The notes: generated by a model not told the origin, from the letters alone. A DNA stretch of 5,622 nt from Acidimicrobiia bacterium (GCA_030623125.1 JAUXMQ010000096.1:1-5622); one strand, 5' to 3'. Shown: positions 1 through 5,430, numbered from the stretch's first letter. Numbers and translations: made by a program.

Positions 1-104
1 GCGAGCAACTCTCGATTGACTCCTCCATGAGATCGTCCCTCAGCAATCGGGACAAGGGCCTGGCCCAGCCGCTCCGAGTCAGCAACCAGGTGGTGGGCTT
101 CCAT
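1..104 (-). CDS. Probable acyl-CoA dehydrogenase, N-terminal fragment (runs off the left edge)
   Basis: Only the first 34 codons and two bases are present, reading leftward from an ATG at 102-104. The peptide begins MEAHHLVADSERLGQ and continues with APLV/GRVNR-like residues (LVPIAEGRSHGGVNRELL). This resembles the N-terminal helical domain of actinobacterial acyl-CoA dehydrogenases, where an alanine-rich helix leads to a 'VNR-x-LV-x-ALGE' segment. The family makes FAD-dependent alpha,beta-unsaturated acyl-CoA thioesters, but no catalytic or FAD-binding part lies in the window. The start is 7 nt after the stop of the upstream small gene, so the two are probably co-transcribed. There is no Shine-Dalgarno: the mRNA-sense sequence before the ATG is CTCCTCC, the opposite polarity, which suggests coupling to the upstream gene. 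The identification rests on a short stretch and is tentative. Confidence 0.45.
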   Translation of the reverse strand, partial: MEAHHLVADSERLGQALVPIAEGRSHGGVNRELL

Positions 105-111
105 GTTCGAT

Positions 112-486
112 TCAGGAGGAGCTGCCGAGTTGCCCCAGGATTTCTTTGAGACGTCTTTCAATCTCGTCGGTGCCAATCCCGGCGTCGATGGCTTTGTTGA
201 TACTCATCGAAATTTCGCCCCACACTGCATTGCCACCGGTCGAGGCTGCGCCGATGCGATCCTCGATCAGCCGGTCGCGGAGACTGTGAAGTCGCTCGTA
301 GGCGGCCTTGAGGTGGGCTGCGTCGTGCAAGTTTTGGCCGTCAACCATCTTGTGTGAGAGCTGTCGGAGCTCGTTCTGACGGTCTTTCAGCCGTGAGCGC
401 CGGTCGTATGCATCAGTTGGCAGTGCAAGAAGCTCATCGTGGATATCGGCGAGCTCCTCTCTCACCTGATCAAGAGTCGGTTCCAT
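112..486 (-). CDS. Conserved-looking small helical protein of unknown function
   Basis: This 124-residue protein is strongly charged and has no signal peptide or membrane segment. Residues about 1-75 (MEPTLDQVREELADIHDELL, then LKDRQNELRQLSHKM and LKAAYERLHSLRDRLIEDR) have heptad-like spacing of Leu, Ile and Ala with many Glu, Arg and Lys, so a helical hairpin or coiled coil is likely. The C-terminal part (TDEIERRLKEILGQL) forms another amphipathic helix. I recognise no catalytic motif. Small soluble proteins with an 'LKDRQNELR' core seem familiar from actinobacteria, but I assign no function. The ATG at 484-486 has no Shine-Dalgarno; TAACTT lies 7 nt upstream, which suggests a leaderless mRNA. 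The gene diverges from the crotonase gene and leads into the probable acyl-CoA dehydrogenase 7 nt later, so it may be an accessory gene of that acyl-CoA unit. That it is a real gene is fairly sure; its role is unknown. Confidence 0.7.
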   Translation of the reverse strand: MEPTLDQVREELADIHDELLALPTDAYDRRSRLKDRQNELRQLSHKMVDGQNLHDAAHLKAAYERLHSLRDRLIEDRIGAASTGGNAVWGEISMSINKAIDAGIGTDEIERRLKEILGQLGSSS

Positions 487-493
487 GACACTG

Positions 494-499
494 AAGTTA
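494..499 (-). promoter_or_regulatory. Candidate leaderless promoter -10 for the 124-aa gene
   Basis: On the minus strand TAACTT (TAnnnT) is followed by CAGTGTC and then the ATG. This 7-nt gap would place the transcription start at or next to the A of the ATG. No TTGACA-like -35 is visible at 16-19 nt spacing, which is common in actinobacterial promoters. Inferred from spacing only. Confidence 0.35.
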
Positions 500-510
500 A
501 TCGCTCAGCG

Positions 511-520
511 GCACCGGTGC
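511..520. promoter_or_regulatory. Perfect 10-bp palindrome, candidate shared operator
   Basis: GCACCGGTGC is its own reverse complement. It lies almost exactly at the midpoint between the two divergent -10-like hexamers and covers the positions where both -35 elements would fall. A dimeric repressor bound here could silence both directions. A 10-bp palindrome can arise by chance in GC-rich DNA, so the placement is the main support. Confidence 0.3.
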
Positions 521-534
521 GGAAACGGTGGGGT

Positions 535-540
535 TAGCCT
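535..540 (+). promoter_or_regulatory. Candidate leaderless promoter -10 for the crotonase gene
   Basis: TAGCCT (TAnnnT) is followed by CGCATTT and then the GTG at 548-550. The 7-nt gap is the same as that of the opposite promoter. It supports the GTG as the true start and a leaderless transcript. No good -35 hexamer is seen. Confidence 0.35.
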
Positions 541-547
541 CGCATTT

Positions 548-1375
548 GTGAGCCCATATCGAGCATCCCCCGGCTTCACCGAGAGCTGGGATCACTTCCG
601 CTTCGAGGTTGAAGATGGCGTGGCGACTGTCACCTTTGATCGGCCTGACAAGCTCAATGCGCTCACATTCGAGGTGTACGCCGACCTCCGCGATCTGGTC
701 GGCGAGATCGAGCATCGCGACGACGTGAATGTCTTGGTCCTCACAGGGACCGGGAGAGGGTTCTGCAGCGGGGGAGACGTGGATGAGATCATCGGGCCCC
801 TTTTGGAGATGGACTCCAGGGGTCTCCTCGAATTCACCAGAATGACCGGGACCGTTGTCGAAGGTCTCAGACGGGTGCCAATGCCGGTCATCGCTGCGGT
901 CAATGGTGTTGCCGCAGGCGCCGGCGCGGTAATCGCGCTGGCAGCGGACCTTCGTGTGCTTGCCGAGTCGGCATCGTTCCACTTCTTGTTCACCAAGGTG
1001 GGTCTGGCCGGAGCCGACATGGGGTCGGCCTACCTGCTGCCACGCGTCGTCGGATTCGGGAGAGCAAGCGAACTGCTGCTTCTCGGTGACAAGATTGGCG
1101 CTGAGGAGTGTGTGGGCATCGGACTGGCATCCAAAGTCGTTCCGGACGACGACCTCGCATCTGAATCGAAGAGGCTGGCCCGTAGTCTCGCCGATGGTCC
1201 GACGCTGGCGTACGGTGCCACCAAGACTCTGCTGAGTAGAGAGCAGGACATGGATCTGTCCTCTGCTATCGAGCTGGAGGCTTTCACCCAGGCGCTGCTG
1301 ATGACCACAGAAGATCACGCCGAATTTTACAAAGCATTCACCGGCAAACGGTCACCGGAGTGGAAGGGCAGATGA
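548..1375 (+). CDS. Enoyl-CoA hydratase/isomerase (crotonase) family protein lacking both classical glutamates
   Basis: This crotonase-fold enzyme acts on a CoA thioester. From the GTG at 548 it has 275 residues. The frame is open up to an ATG at 485, but that start would overlap the divergent gene's start codon and add a tail unlike the family, so I prefer the GTG. Visible motifs are the N-terminal strand VATVTFDRPDKLNAL (about residues 25-39), the first oxyanion-hole loop GRGFCSGGDV (69-78), the second NGVAAGAGAV (119-128), and FTKVGLAGADMGSAYLLPR (148-166). In rat mitochondrial enoyl-CoA hydratase Glu144 and Glu164 perform hydration; aligned by eye, these positions are Val128 and Phe148 here. 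It is therefore probably not an ordinary beta-oxidation hydratase; isomerase, hydrolase or ring-processing chemistry is possible. Asp157 is a candidate acid/base. The divergent partner unit includes a probable acyl-CoA dehydrogenase, which fits a catabolic CoA pathway. Family assignment is secure; the reaction is unknown. Confidence 0.88.
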   Translation: MSPYRASPGFTESWDHFRFEVEDGVATVTFDRPDKLNALTFEVYADLRDLVGEIEHRDDVNVLVLTGTGRGFCSGGDVDEIIGPLLEMDSRGLLEFTRMTGTVVEGLRRVPMPVIAAVNGVAAGAGAVIALAADLRVLAESASFHFLFTKVGLAGADMGSAYLLPRVVGFGRASELLLLGDKIGAEECVGIGLASKVVPDDDLASESKRLARSLADGPTLAYGATKTLLSREQDMDLSSAIELEAFTQALLMTTEDHAEFYKAFTGKRSPEWKGR

Positions 1376-1391
1376 CTATGGATCAGTCCAA

Positions 1392-1412
1392 CATCCTCAG
1401 TCGTCGAGGATG
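1392..1412. terminator. Small hairpin between convergent genes
   Basis: CATCCTC (1392-1398) and GAGGATG (1406-1412) are perfect 7-bp inverted arms around a 7-nt loop. The hairpin lies 17 nt after the crotonase stop and overlaps the last codons and stop of the converging ParB-fold gene. Neither side has a clear T-run, so it could be a weak bidirectional terminator or chance. Confidence 0.3.
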
Positions 1413-2182
1413 AAAACGGCTTCCTCATAACGACGTATCCGCCCGTCGTTGGCCCTTTGCACAAGCAGATCTTCGAGCGAACGCTGTTTTTCTTCCTGTG
1501 TCCGATCGGAGTGGAGCAGTGAGAGGTCGATGTTGATGCGTAGCGCTCTCTCCGGGATCAGGAAACGTGTGATTCCGGCTGGCAAGAGGTCCTCCCCAAC
1601 CGCTGCCTTCATCACATCCTCAACTGTGAGCGTTGGAAGCTCGAGAACCGCGCACCAGTCGGGGTACCTCCACTCCACGGACTCGATCGTGGGATCTGCG
1701 ACGCGGTTCACCCTCCATCTGCCGGTGTAGGTGTCGACGAGAGCCGAAAGCGTTGCGTTCGGACTTATCCCAACGCCCAGCACCGAATATGACTCACCGT
1801 CGGCTGTGTGGATTCTGGGGGTGAACTCGTTGTGGGCGAGGGTCAGCGGGGCGGTACTGGCGATCTGGGCGACTATTTCATCCGGTCCGCATTCTCTGAC
1901 TACGTGATGCCAGGTCTCGAGTGTTATCCGACCGGGGTCCACCACCTGGACCACGGCGTGGTCCATCCCTAGTTTCTTCAAGGCCTCGGTTCTCGTCGCC
2001 CCATCCAGAACCACCAGGTCACCGCTCGGCGCCTCCGAGCAAATCATCGGGTTGACCTGGATTCCGTCGGCGTCGATGCGCTCGACGAGACGATTCACCC
2101 GCAGGGGATCGATCTCTTCGTGTCGACAGAGTCGATCCAGGGAGATCACCCGCAACTGTGGAACAGACGGCATGAACCCCAT
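1397..2182 (-). CDS. ParB/sulfiredoxin-fold protein of the SbnI/SerK (serine kinase-like) type
   Basis: The 261 residues match the length of Staphylococcus SbnI and archaeal SerK, free-serine kinases built on a ParB N-terminal-like domain. Family-type motifs are HEEIDPLRV (residues 21-29), DADGIQVNP (37-45), VLDGATRTEALKKLG (58-72) and ITLETWHHVV (86-95). The C-terminal part (FLIPERALRINIDLSLL, then a charged helix and RRYEEAVFILDD) also has the shape usual for these relatives. SerK-type enzymes have DGHHR where this protein has DGATR, so a different phosphate chemistry, a different substrate or a purely binding role is possible. There is no helix-turn-helix or CTP-binding ParB signature, so a partition role is unlikely. 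The start may be Met1 or Met4; neither has a convincing Shine-Dalgarno. It lies downstream of the tryptophan operon on the same strand, separated by a long hairpin, so linkage to that pathway is uncertain. Confidence 0.75.
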   Translation of the reverse strand: MGFMPSVPQLRVISLDRLCRHEEIDPLRVNRLVERIDADGIQVNPMICSEAPSGDLVVLDGATRTEALKKLGMDHAVVQVVDPGRITLETWHHVVRECGPDEIVAQIASTAPLTLAHNEFTPRIHTADGESYSVLGVGISPNATLSALVDTYTGRWRVNRVADPTIESVEWRYPDWCAVLELPTLTVEDVMKAAVGEDLLPAGITRFLIPERALRINIDLSLLHSDRTQEEKQRSLEDLLVQRANDGRIRRYEEAVFILDD

Positions 2183-2202
2183 TCTGGCGTGTCGTCGCAG
2201 AC

Positions 2203-2211
2203 TTATCCACA
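2203..2211 (+). other. Perfect DnaA-box consensus (TTATCCACA)
   Basis: The 9-mer equals the strong Escherichia coli DnaA box. It sits about 20 bp upstream of the ParB-fold gene start, where it could overlap that gene's promoter. I found no second box, AT-rich unwinding element or dnaA/dnaN gene, so this is not a replication origin; it may be a DnaA-responsive site or coincidence. Confidence 0.35.
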
Positions 2212-2221
2212 GGCCTTACTG

Positions 2222-2271
2222 CGAACCTGAGGTAGTTACGCCCGGATACGGGCGTAACTACCTCAGGTTCG
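2222..2271 (-). terminator. 50-nt hairpin with 23-bp perfect arms at the end of the kynureninase gene
   Basis: Arms 2222-2244 and 2249-2271 are exact reverse complements around a 4-nt loop (GATA on the plus strand). The next outward positions give one G-T wobble and one T-A pair. The stop codon and last codons of the kynureninase-like gene lie inside the right-hand arm, and the ParB-fold gene begins about 40 nt beyond the other arm. In the minus-strand transcript the stem is followed by CAGTAAGG, not a U-run, so this is at most a U-less terminator or an mRNA 3'-end stabiliser. A dyad operator or a small mobile palindrome is also possible. Confidence 0.6.
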
Positions 2272-3405
2272 TATGATTTCGCCGAGGATCGTCACCAGTC
2301 GGTCGACATCGGCCTCGTCGTGGTAGACGCCGAAACCGATGCGAACCCGGTCGCCCCGGTGATCGGTTATGACATTGCGGGCGTGGAGCGCTTCGTAGAG
2401 GTCGGCGGCGCGATCACTCTGGTAGGTGAGAAAGTTGCCACGGGTGTGCTCCTCGGAAGGCACCAAGGTTCCGGGCGTCACTCCTGTGCTCATGAACCGA
2501 CGCTGCAGGCCCTGAACATGGTCTGAGATGTCGGCCGGCGTGACCCTCTCCTCTTCGAGCCACCCCAGGACTGCGTCAATCCTGTAGATCCCCGACGAAT
2601 CGTAAGTTGCCCCGGCGAAACGCGTTCCGTCACTTCCGTAGGCAACCCGGTCACTCACACCACTCTCCAACTGGCCAAATCCGGCGTACCACCCCGTATT
2701 GACCGGCCGCTCGCCATATCCGGGGGGCGCATGGAGGAAGCACACGCCCTCGCCGGACATCGCGTACTTGTATCCGCCGGCGAGGTAGAAGACTCGATCC
2801 TGGATCGATCCGATGTTGGTGGGCCTGGCCATGAAGGCGTGGTAGCCATCTATGACGACGAAGGCCTTCTCCTCGGATATCGATGACACGATTCGATCGA
2901 GATCCGGGACGACAAAACCCGAATTGAAGAACACTTCGCTGAGATATATCAGATCATGGACCCCCGCTCTCGACTCGCGCGTGAACCTTTCGGAAAAGGT
3001 TTCGAACGGCTCCGCAGGTACCCGGTCCACAATGGCGAGCCCCTCCTCTTCCCATCGTCTCGACTGCCGAGTGAAGGAGTGGAATTCGGAGTTGGTCGTC
3101 AACACGCGAACAGGGGGCTCCAAACATGAGAAGATCCGCACCAACAACTCATGGGTGTTGGGAGCGATGATCAGCGTCTCGCTACCTGTGAGCCCGAGAA
3201 TGGAAGCGATCCGCTTTGTCGCCCTTGGCATGACTGTGCCAAGGATGTTCTCCCACTTGTCGTCGATCATCTCCGCGGCGTCGAGCCAGGCCCGTTTGTG
3301 GGCTTCATAGCTGACGTCGGGCCATGGGTGGTGGGAGTGTGCGGCGAAGTGCAGACGATCAGGCTGAGCCTCGAGAAACCTGGAGAAGTGCGGTTTGAGG
3401 TTCAT
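2263..3405 (-). CDS. kynU: Divergent kynureninase-like PLP enzyme (fold type I, class V aminotransferase family)
   Basis: It probably cleaves L-kynurenine to anthranilate and L-alanine with pyridoxal phosphate in the cytosol. The chosen ATG (3403-3405) gives 380 residues and overlaps the tryptophan dioxygenase stop as ATGA, which implies translational coupling. The open frame extends 71 codons further upstream, but that part is antisense-like sequence inside the dioxygenase gene. Visible features are an N-terminal FAAHSHHPWPD (20-30), NTHELLVR (83-90), NSEFHSFTRQSRRW (105-118), LSEVFFNSG (155-163), DGYHAFMARP (186-195) with the Asp expected to hold the PLP ring nitrogen, and AGGYKYAMSGEG (209-220) with Lys213 as the likely PLP Schiff-base lysine. 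The YKY around the lysine recalls kynureninases. The overall sequence differs from the Pseudomonas and human enzymes (often over 400 residues), so the substrate is inferred partly from the adjacent dioxygenase. The alternative is another class V lyase or desulfurase-like enzyme. Confidence 0.78.
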   Translation of the reverse strand: MNLKPHFSRFLEAQPDRLHFAAHSHHPWPDVSYEAHKRAWLDAAEMIDDKWENILGTVMPRATKRIASILGLTGSETLIIAPNTHELLVRIFSCLEPPVRVLTTNSEFHSFTRQSRRWEEEGLAIVDRVPAEPFETFSERFTRESRAGVHDLIYLSEVFFNSGFVVPDLDRIVSSISEEKAFVVIDGYHAFMARPTNIGSIQDRVFYLAGGYKYAMSGEGVCFLHAPPGYGERPVNTGWYAGFGQLESGVSDRVAYGSDGTRFAGATYDSSGIYRIDAVLGWLEEERVTPADISDHVQGLQRRFMSTGVTPGTLVPSEEHTRGNFLTYQSDRAADLYEALHARNVITDHRGDRVRIGFGVYHDEADVDRLVTILGEIIRT

Positions 3406-4487
3406 CCCTCGTATCTGAACCGCATCGCTTCGAGGATCCCTGCGGGGAGGGTGGGTCGGTCTGCTCTTGGAACCAAGAATGTGGAGAGACTGAAGAGGTC
3501 GCCGAATACCCGACTTCGCTCGGCCGACTTCTCCAGGTACTTGGCTCCAGCCGATCCCCCGGTGCCGATCCTCCGGCCGATCATTCGCAAGGCCATCTGA
3601 GCGTGTCGATACCTCCACGCGGTGAAACTCTCATCGATGTCCATCAGAAGTTCGAGCAGCCGGAAAGGCTCCTGCAGGGCAGGCTGGTCGCGATACATGG
3701 TGATGAACAGCGCAGCCTGGAACGCCCGATGGCTGAGTCGGAGTCTTCCGGCGTCGCGTTCCAGAGTGTGCTTGTCGGGATCGAATATTGCCTCGTACTG
3801 TGTGAGAACCAGCTCGAACTCCTTGAGCTGGGCCTTCTTCTCTGCCTCGCTCAGATTCGGATTGGTCTCGACCACTACACGGTCGGCCTGTAGACGGCTT
3901 TGGACCGCGTCCTTGTATGCCTCCCAGAAACTGAAGTCCTCATGGTCGAGAAAAGGCGTTCGTTCCAACCATCGCTCCATCAGATCAAAAAGCGAAGGTT
4001 CGTCCTCTAGGGCCACGACCCGATTCTTGTCCTCTTCCGAGAATCGCGAGGTGTACTCAGCACCGGCCAGGAACAACCGATCCCTCGGCTGGAGCCCGAG
4101 CTTGTTCTCCACCACCCGAAACTGGGCAGACTGGAATCCCGAGGCCGGAAACAGGTAGTCGCGGAAGTCGAGAAAGTCGAGAGGGGTCATCGTCTCCAGA
4201 ACGCTGATCTGCTGGATCAGCAAGGTCTGAATGCTGCTGATTCTGCGGAGCCGGGCGATGGCAGTACCCATGTTCTGCTCGTCGACCACGTCCTGGCCAA
4301 ATATCTCCGCCACGCTGTCGATCTCCCAGATGATCTGCTTGAACCACAGTTCGTAGGCCTGGTGCACGACGATGAACAGCATCTCGTCATGAACCGGCGG
4401 ACCGTGTTTGGCGCTCTCCAAGGTCTGGGCGCCGAGAAGCTTGTCCAGTTGCAGATAGTCGCCGTAGTAGAGAGGTCGCTCGCCCAT
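3402..4487 (-). CDS. kynA: Tryptophan 2,3-dioxygenase, long animal-like form
   Basis: This haem enzyme inserts O2 into L-tryptophan to give N-formylkynurenine, the first step of kynurenine catabolism. It has 361 residues, longer than many proteobacterial enzymes (about 280-300) and nearer the animal form (about 400). Motifs in order are YGDYLQLDKLL (8-18), HDEMLFIVVHQAYELWFKQI (33-52) with distal-pocket His42, LETMTPLDFLDFRDYLFPAS (97-116), SGFQSAQFRVVENKLG (116-131), WLERTPFL (173-180), RLSHRAFQAALFITMYRDQP (250-269), MDIDESFTAWRYRH (282-295) with His295 as the expected proximal haem ligand, GTGGSAG (308-314) and FSLSTFLVPR near the C-terminus. All are intact. The ATG is fixed by an in-frame TAG five codons upstream. 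It starts 25 nt after the dehydrogenase stop, without a clear Shine-Dalgarno, and shares four bases with the kynureninase-like gene. Confidence 0.95.
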   Translation of the reverse strand: MGERPLYYGDYLQLDKLLGAQTLESAKHGPPVHDEMLFIVVHQAYELWFKQIIWEIDSVAEIFGQDVVDEQNMGTAIARLRRISSIQTLLIQQISVLETMTPLDFLDFRDYLFPASGFQSAQFRVVENKLGLQPRDRLFLAGAEYTSRFSEEDKNRVVALEDEPSLFDLMERWLERTPFLDHEDFSFWEAYKDAVQSRLQADRVVVETNPNLSEAEKKAQLKEFELVLTQYEAIFDPDKHTLERDAGRLRLSHRAFQAALFITMYRDQPALQEPFRLLELLMDIDESFTAWRYRHAQMALRMIGRRIGTGGSAGAKYLEKSAERSRVFGDLFSLSTFLVPRADRPTLPAGILEAMRFRYEG

Positions 4488-4512
4488 GTGCCGGCTAAGA
4501 CGCTAGCGGGGA

Positions 4513-5322
4513 TCAGTGTTGTGGGGCCACGCCGCACCATTGCTCGGATCGTTCCCAGAGCTCACGGCCGAGATCGTCGTCCTGTGCTGTCATCGAGGGA
4601 GGCCGTGAAGTCTTGTGTGAGTAGTAGAGACCGGAGTCTTCGGTTACTTCATCGGATGAGGCGCACCAGATCACTGTCTCTGCTCCCTGCTTCGGTGTCA
4701 GGAGCCGCCGTCGCATGAACGGTCTCACGTACCAGGGAATGATGTTGGTGCTGGTCAGACCGGGATGAACCGCATATGCGTTCCAGTCTGGCCTGCGATG
4801 GGCCAACTCTTTGACGAACAGGATGTTGGCCAGCTTGGAAACAGCATATTCGTCAAGGCCATAGAGGGATCTGGTTCGGCGCTGCAACTTGTCGAAGTCA
4901 ATGCCGTCGACGCGAAAATGAACCGAGCTGGTCACAACCACGATGCGGGCGCCGGGTCGAAAGGTGCGACCCAGATGATGGGTGAGCATGAAGTGCCCCA
5001 GATGGTTCACCCCGAATTGGAGCTCGAAACCATCTGCGGTGATGCCTCTCGTGGCTCCAACCCCGGCATTGTTGACGAGGACGTCGAGTTCGCGGCCGTT
5101 GGCAGCAAACGTGTGGGCAGCATCCCGGGCCGACTCGAGTGAGGCGAGGTCGAGATGGAGAAACTCTGCTGAGCCGCCTTCTTCCCGGATGAGGTCGATC
5201 ACGGGAGCGACACGCGTTTCAGACCTTCCCGCGGCGACGACGTGAAACCCTCCCCGCCCCAGTTTCAGGGAGGTCGCCCTACCGATGCCGGAGGAGGGGC
5301 CGGTTACGAGGGCGACTCTCAT
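4513..5322 (-). CDS. Short-chain dehydrogenase/reductase, retinol dehydrogenase-like
   Basis: This 269-residue classical SDR is probably an NADP(H)-dependent cytosolic oxidoreductase. The cofactor motif is TGPSSGIG (7-14), with Pro where Ala is usual. Arg33 after the second strand (AAGR) favours NADP. Asp58 (LDL), NNAG (84-87), Asn106 (GVNHLGHF), Ser132/Ser133 (VTSS), and Tyr159 and Lys163 (YAVSK) complete the active site. The SKLANILFVKEL and YAVHPG segments resemble the retinol dehydrogenase/WW-domain oxidoreductase branch, whose bacterial members have varied and often unknown substrates. It is the first gene of the leftward operon, 25 nt before the tryptophan dioxygenase. No SDR step belongs to the core kynurenine route, so it may serve a later or side reaction. 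A candidate -10 (TACCGT) lies 8 nt before the ATG and no Shine-Dalgarno is present. Confidence 0.9.
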   Translation of the reverse strand: MRVALVTGPSSGIGRATSLKLGRGGFHVVAAGRSETRVAPVIDLIREEGGSAEFLHLDLASLESARDAAHTFAANGRELDVLVNNAGVGATRGITADGFELQFGVNHLGHFMLTHHLGRTFRPGARIVVVTSSVHFRVDGIDFDKLQRRTRSLYGLDEYAVSKLANILFVKELAHRRPDWNAYAVHPGLTSTNIIPWYVRPFMRRRLLTPKQGAETVIWCASSDEVTEDSGLYYSHKTSRPPSMTAQDDDLGRELWERSEQWCGVAPQH

Positions 5323-5330
5323 GCCGGGGG

Positions 5331-5358
5331 ACGGTACCGGGGTGGGCGCCTGTGACCA
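5331..5358 (-). promoter_or_regulatory. Candidate promoter of the SDR-dioxygenase-kynureninase operon
   Basis: On the minus strand TGGTCA (5353-5358) and TACCGT (5331-5336) are separated by 16 nt, and TACCGT ends 8 nt before the SDR ATG. The match is moderate (4 of 6 bases to TTGACA, with a TAnnnT -10). The position suits a leaderless or nearly leaderless transcript. Confidence 0.28.
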
Positions 5359-5402
5359 GATCGGGAGCTTGACGCTCTCCTATGGTGCCGGTGTGATATC
5401 GG

Positions 5403-5420
5403 GGTGACCTCTTCGTCACC
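5403..5420 (-). terminator. Hairpin downstream of the AbiEii-like gene
   Basis: GGTGAC (5403-5408) and GTCACC (5415-5420) form a 6-bp stem with a 6-nt loop, 10 nt past the stop codon of the gene at the right edge and about 80 nt before the next gene. There is no T-run afterwards. It may end transcription of the edge gene. Confidence 0.33.
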
Positions 5421-5430
5421 TTCTACTCCA

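Noticed and set aside
485..547. Upstream ATG start for the crotonase gene
   Set aside because: It overlaps the start codon of the divergent gene and adds 21 residues unlike crotonases; the GTG at 548 has a suitably spaced -10-like hexamer.
961..973. Inverted repeat TGCCGA/TCGGCA
   Set aside because: Short, inside conserved crotonase coding sequence, and explained by codon content.
497..1318. Long minus-strand open frame opposite the crotonase gene
   Set aside because: Its translation is rich in His, Gln and Arg without recognisable domain order, and it lies wholly antisense to a well-conserved gene.
1397..2211. Replication origin or partition locus (ParB-fold gene plus DnaA box)
   Set aside because: The protein lacks the ParB helix-turn-helix and CTP-binding arrangement, there is a single DnaA box, and no parA, parS repeats, dnaA or AT-rich element is present.
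3406..3618. N-terminal extension of the kynureninase-like gene by 71 codons to an upstream ATG
   Set aside because: It overlaps the conserved C-terminus of tryptophan dioxygenase in another frame, is basic and low in structure, and the family-like protein begins at the ATGA-coupled ATG.
3622..4158. Plus-strand open frame opposite tryptophan dioxygenase
   Set aside because: It is Ser/Arg-rich, typical of an antisense shadow in GC-rich DNA, and overlaps conserved dioxygenase sequence throughout.
5369..5397. Plus-strand promoter-like pair TTGACG and TGTGAT, 17 nt apart
   Set aside because: It points toward the antisense of the edge gene with no plus-strand gene downstream; probably chance.
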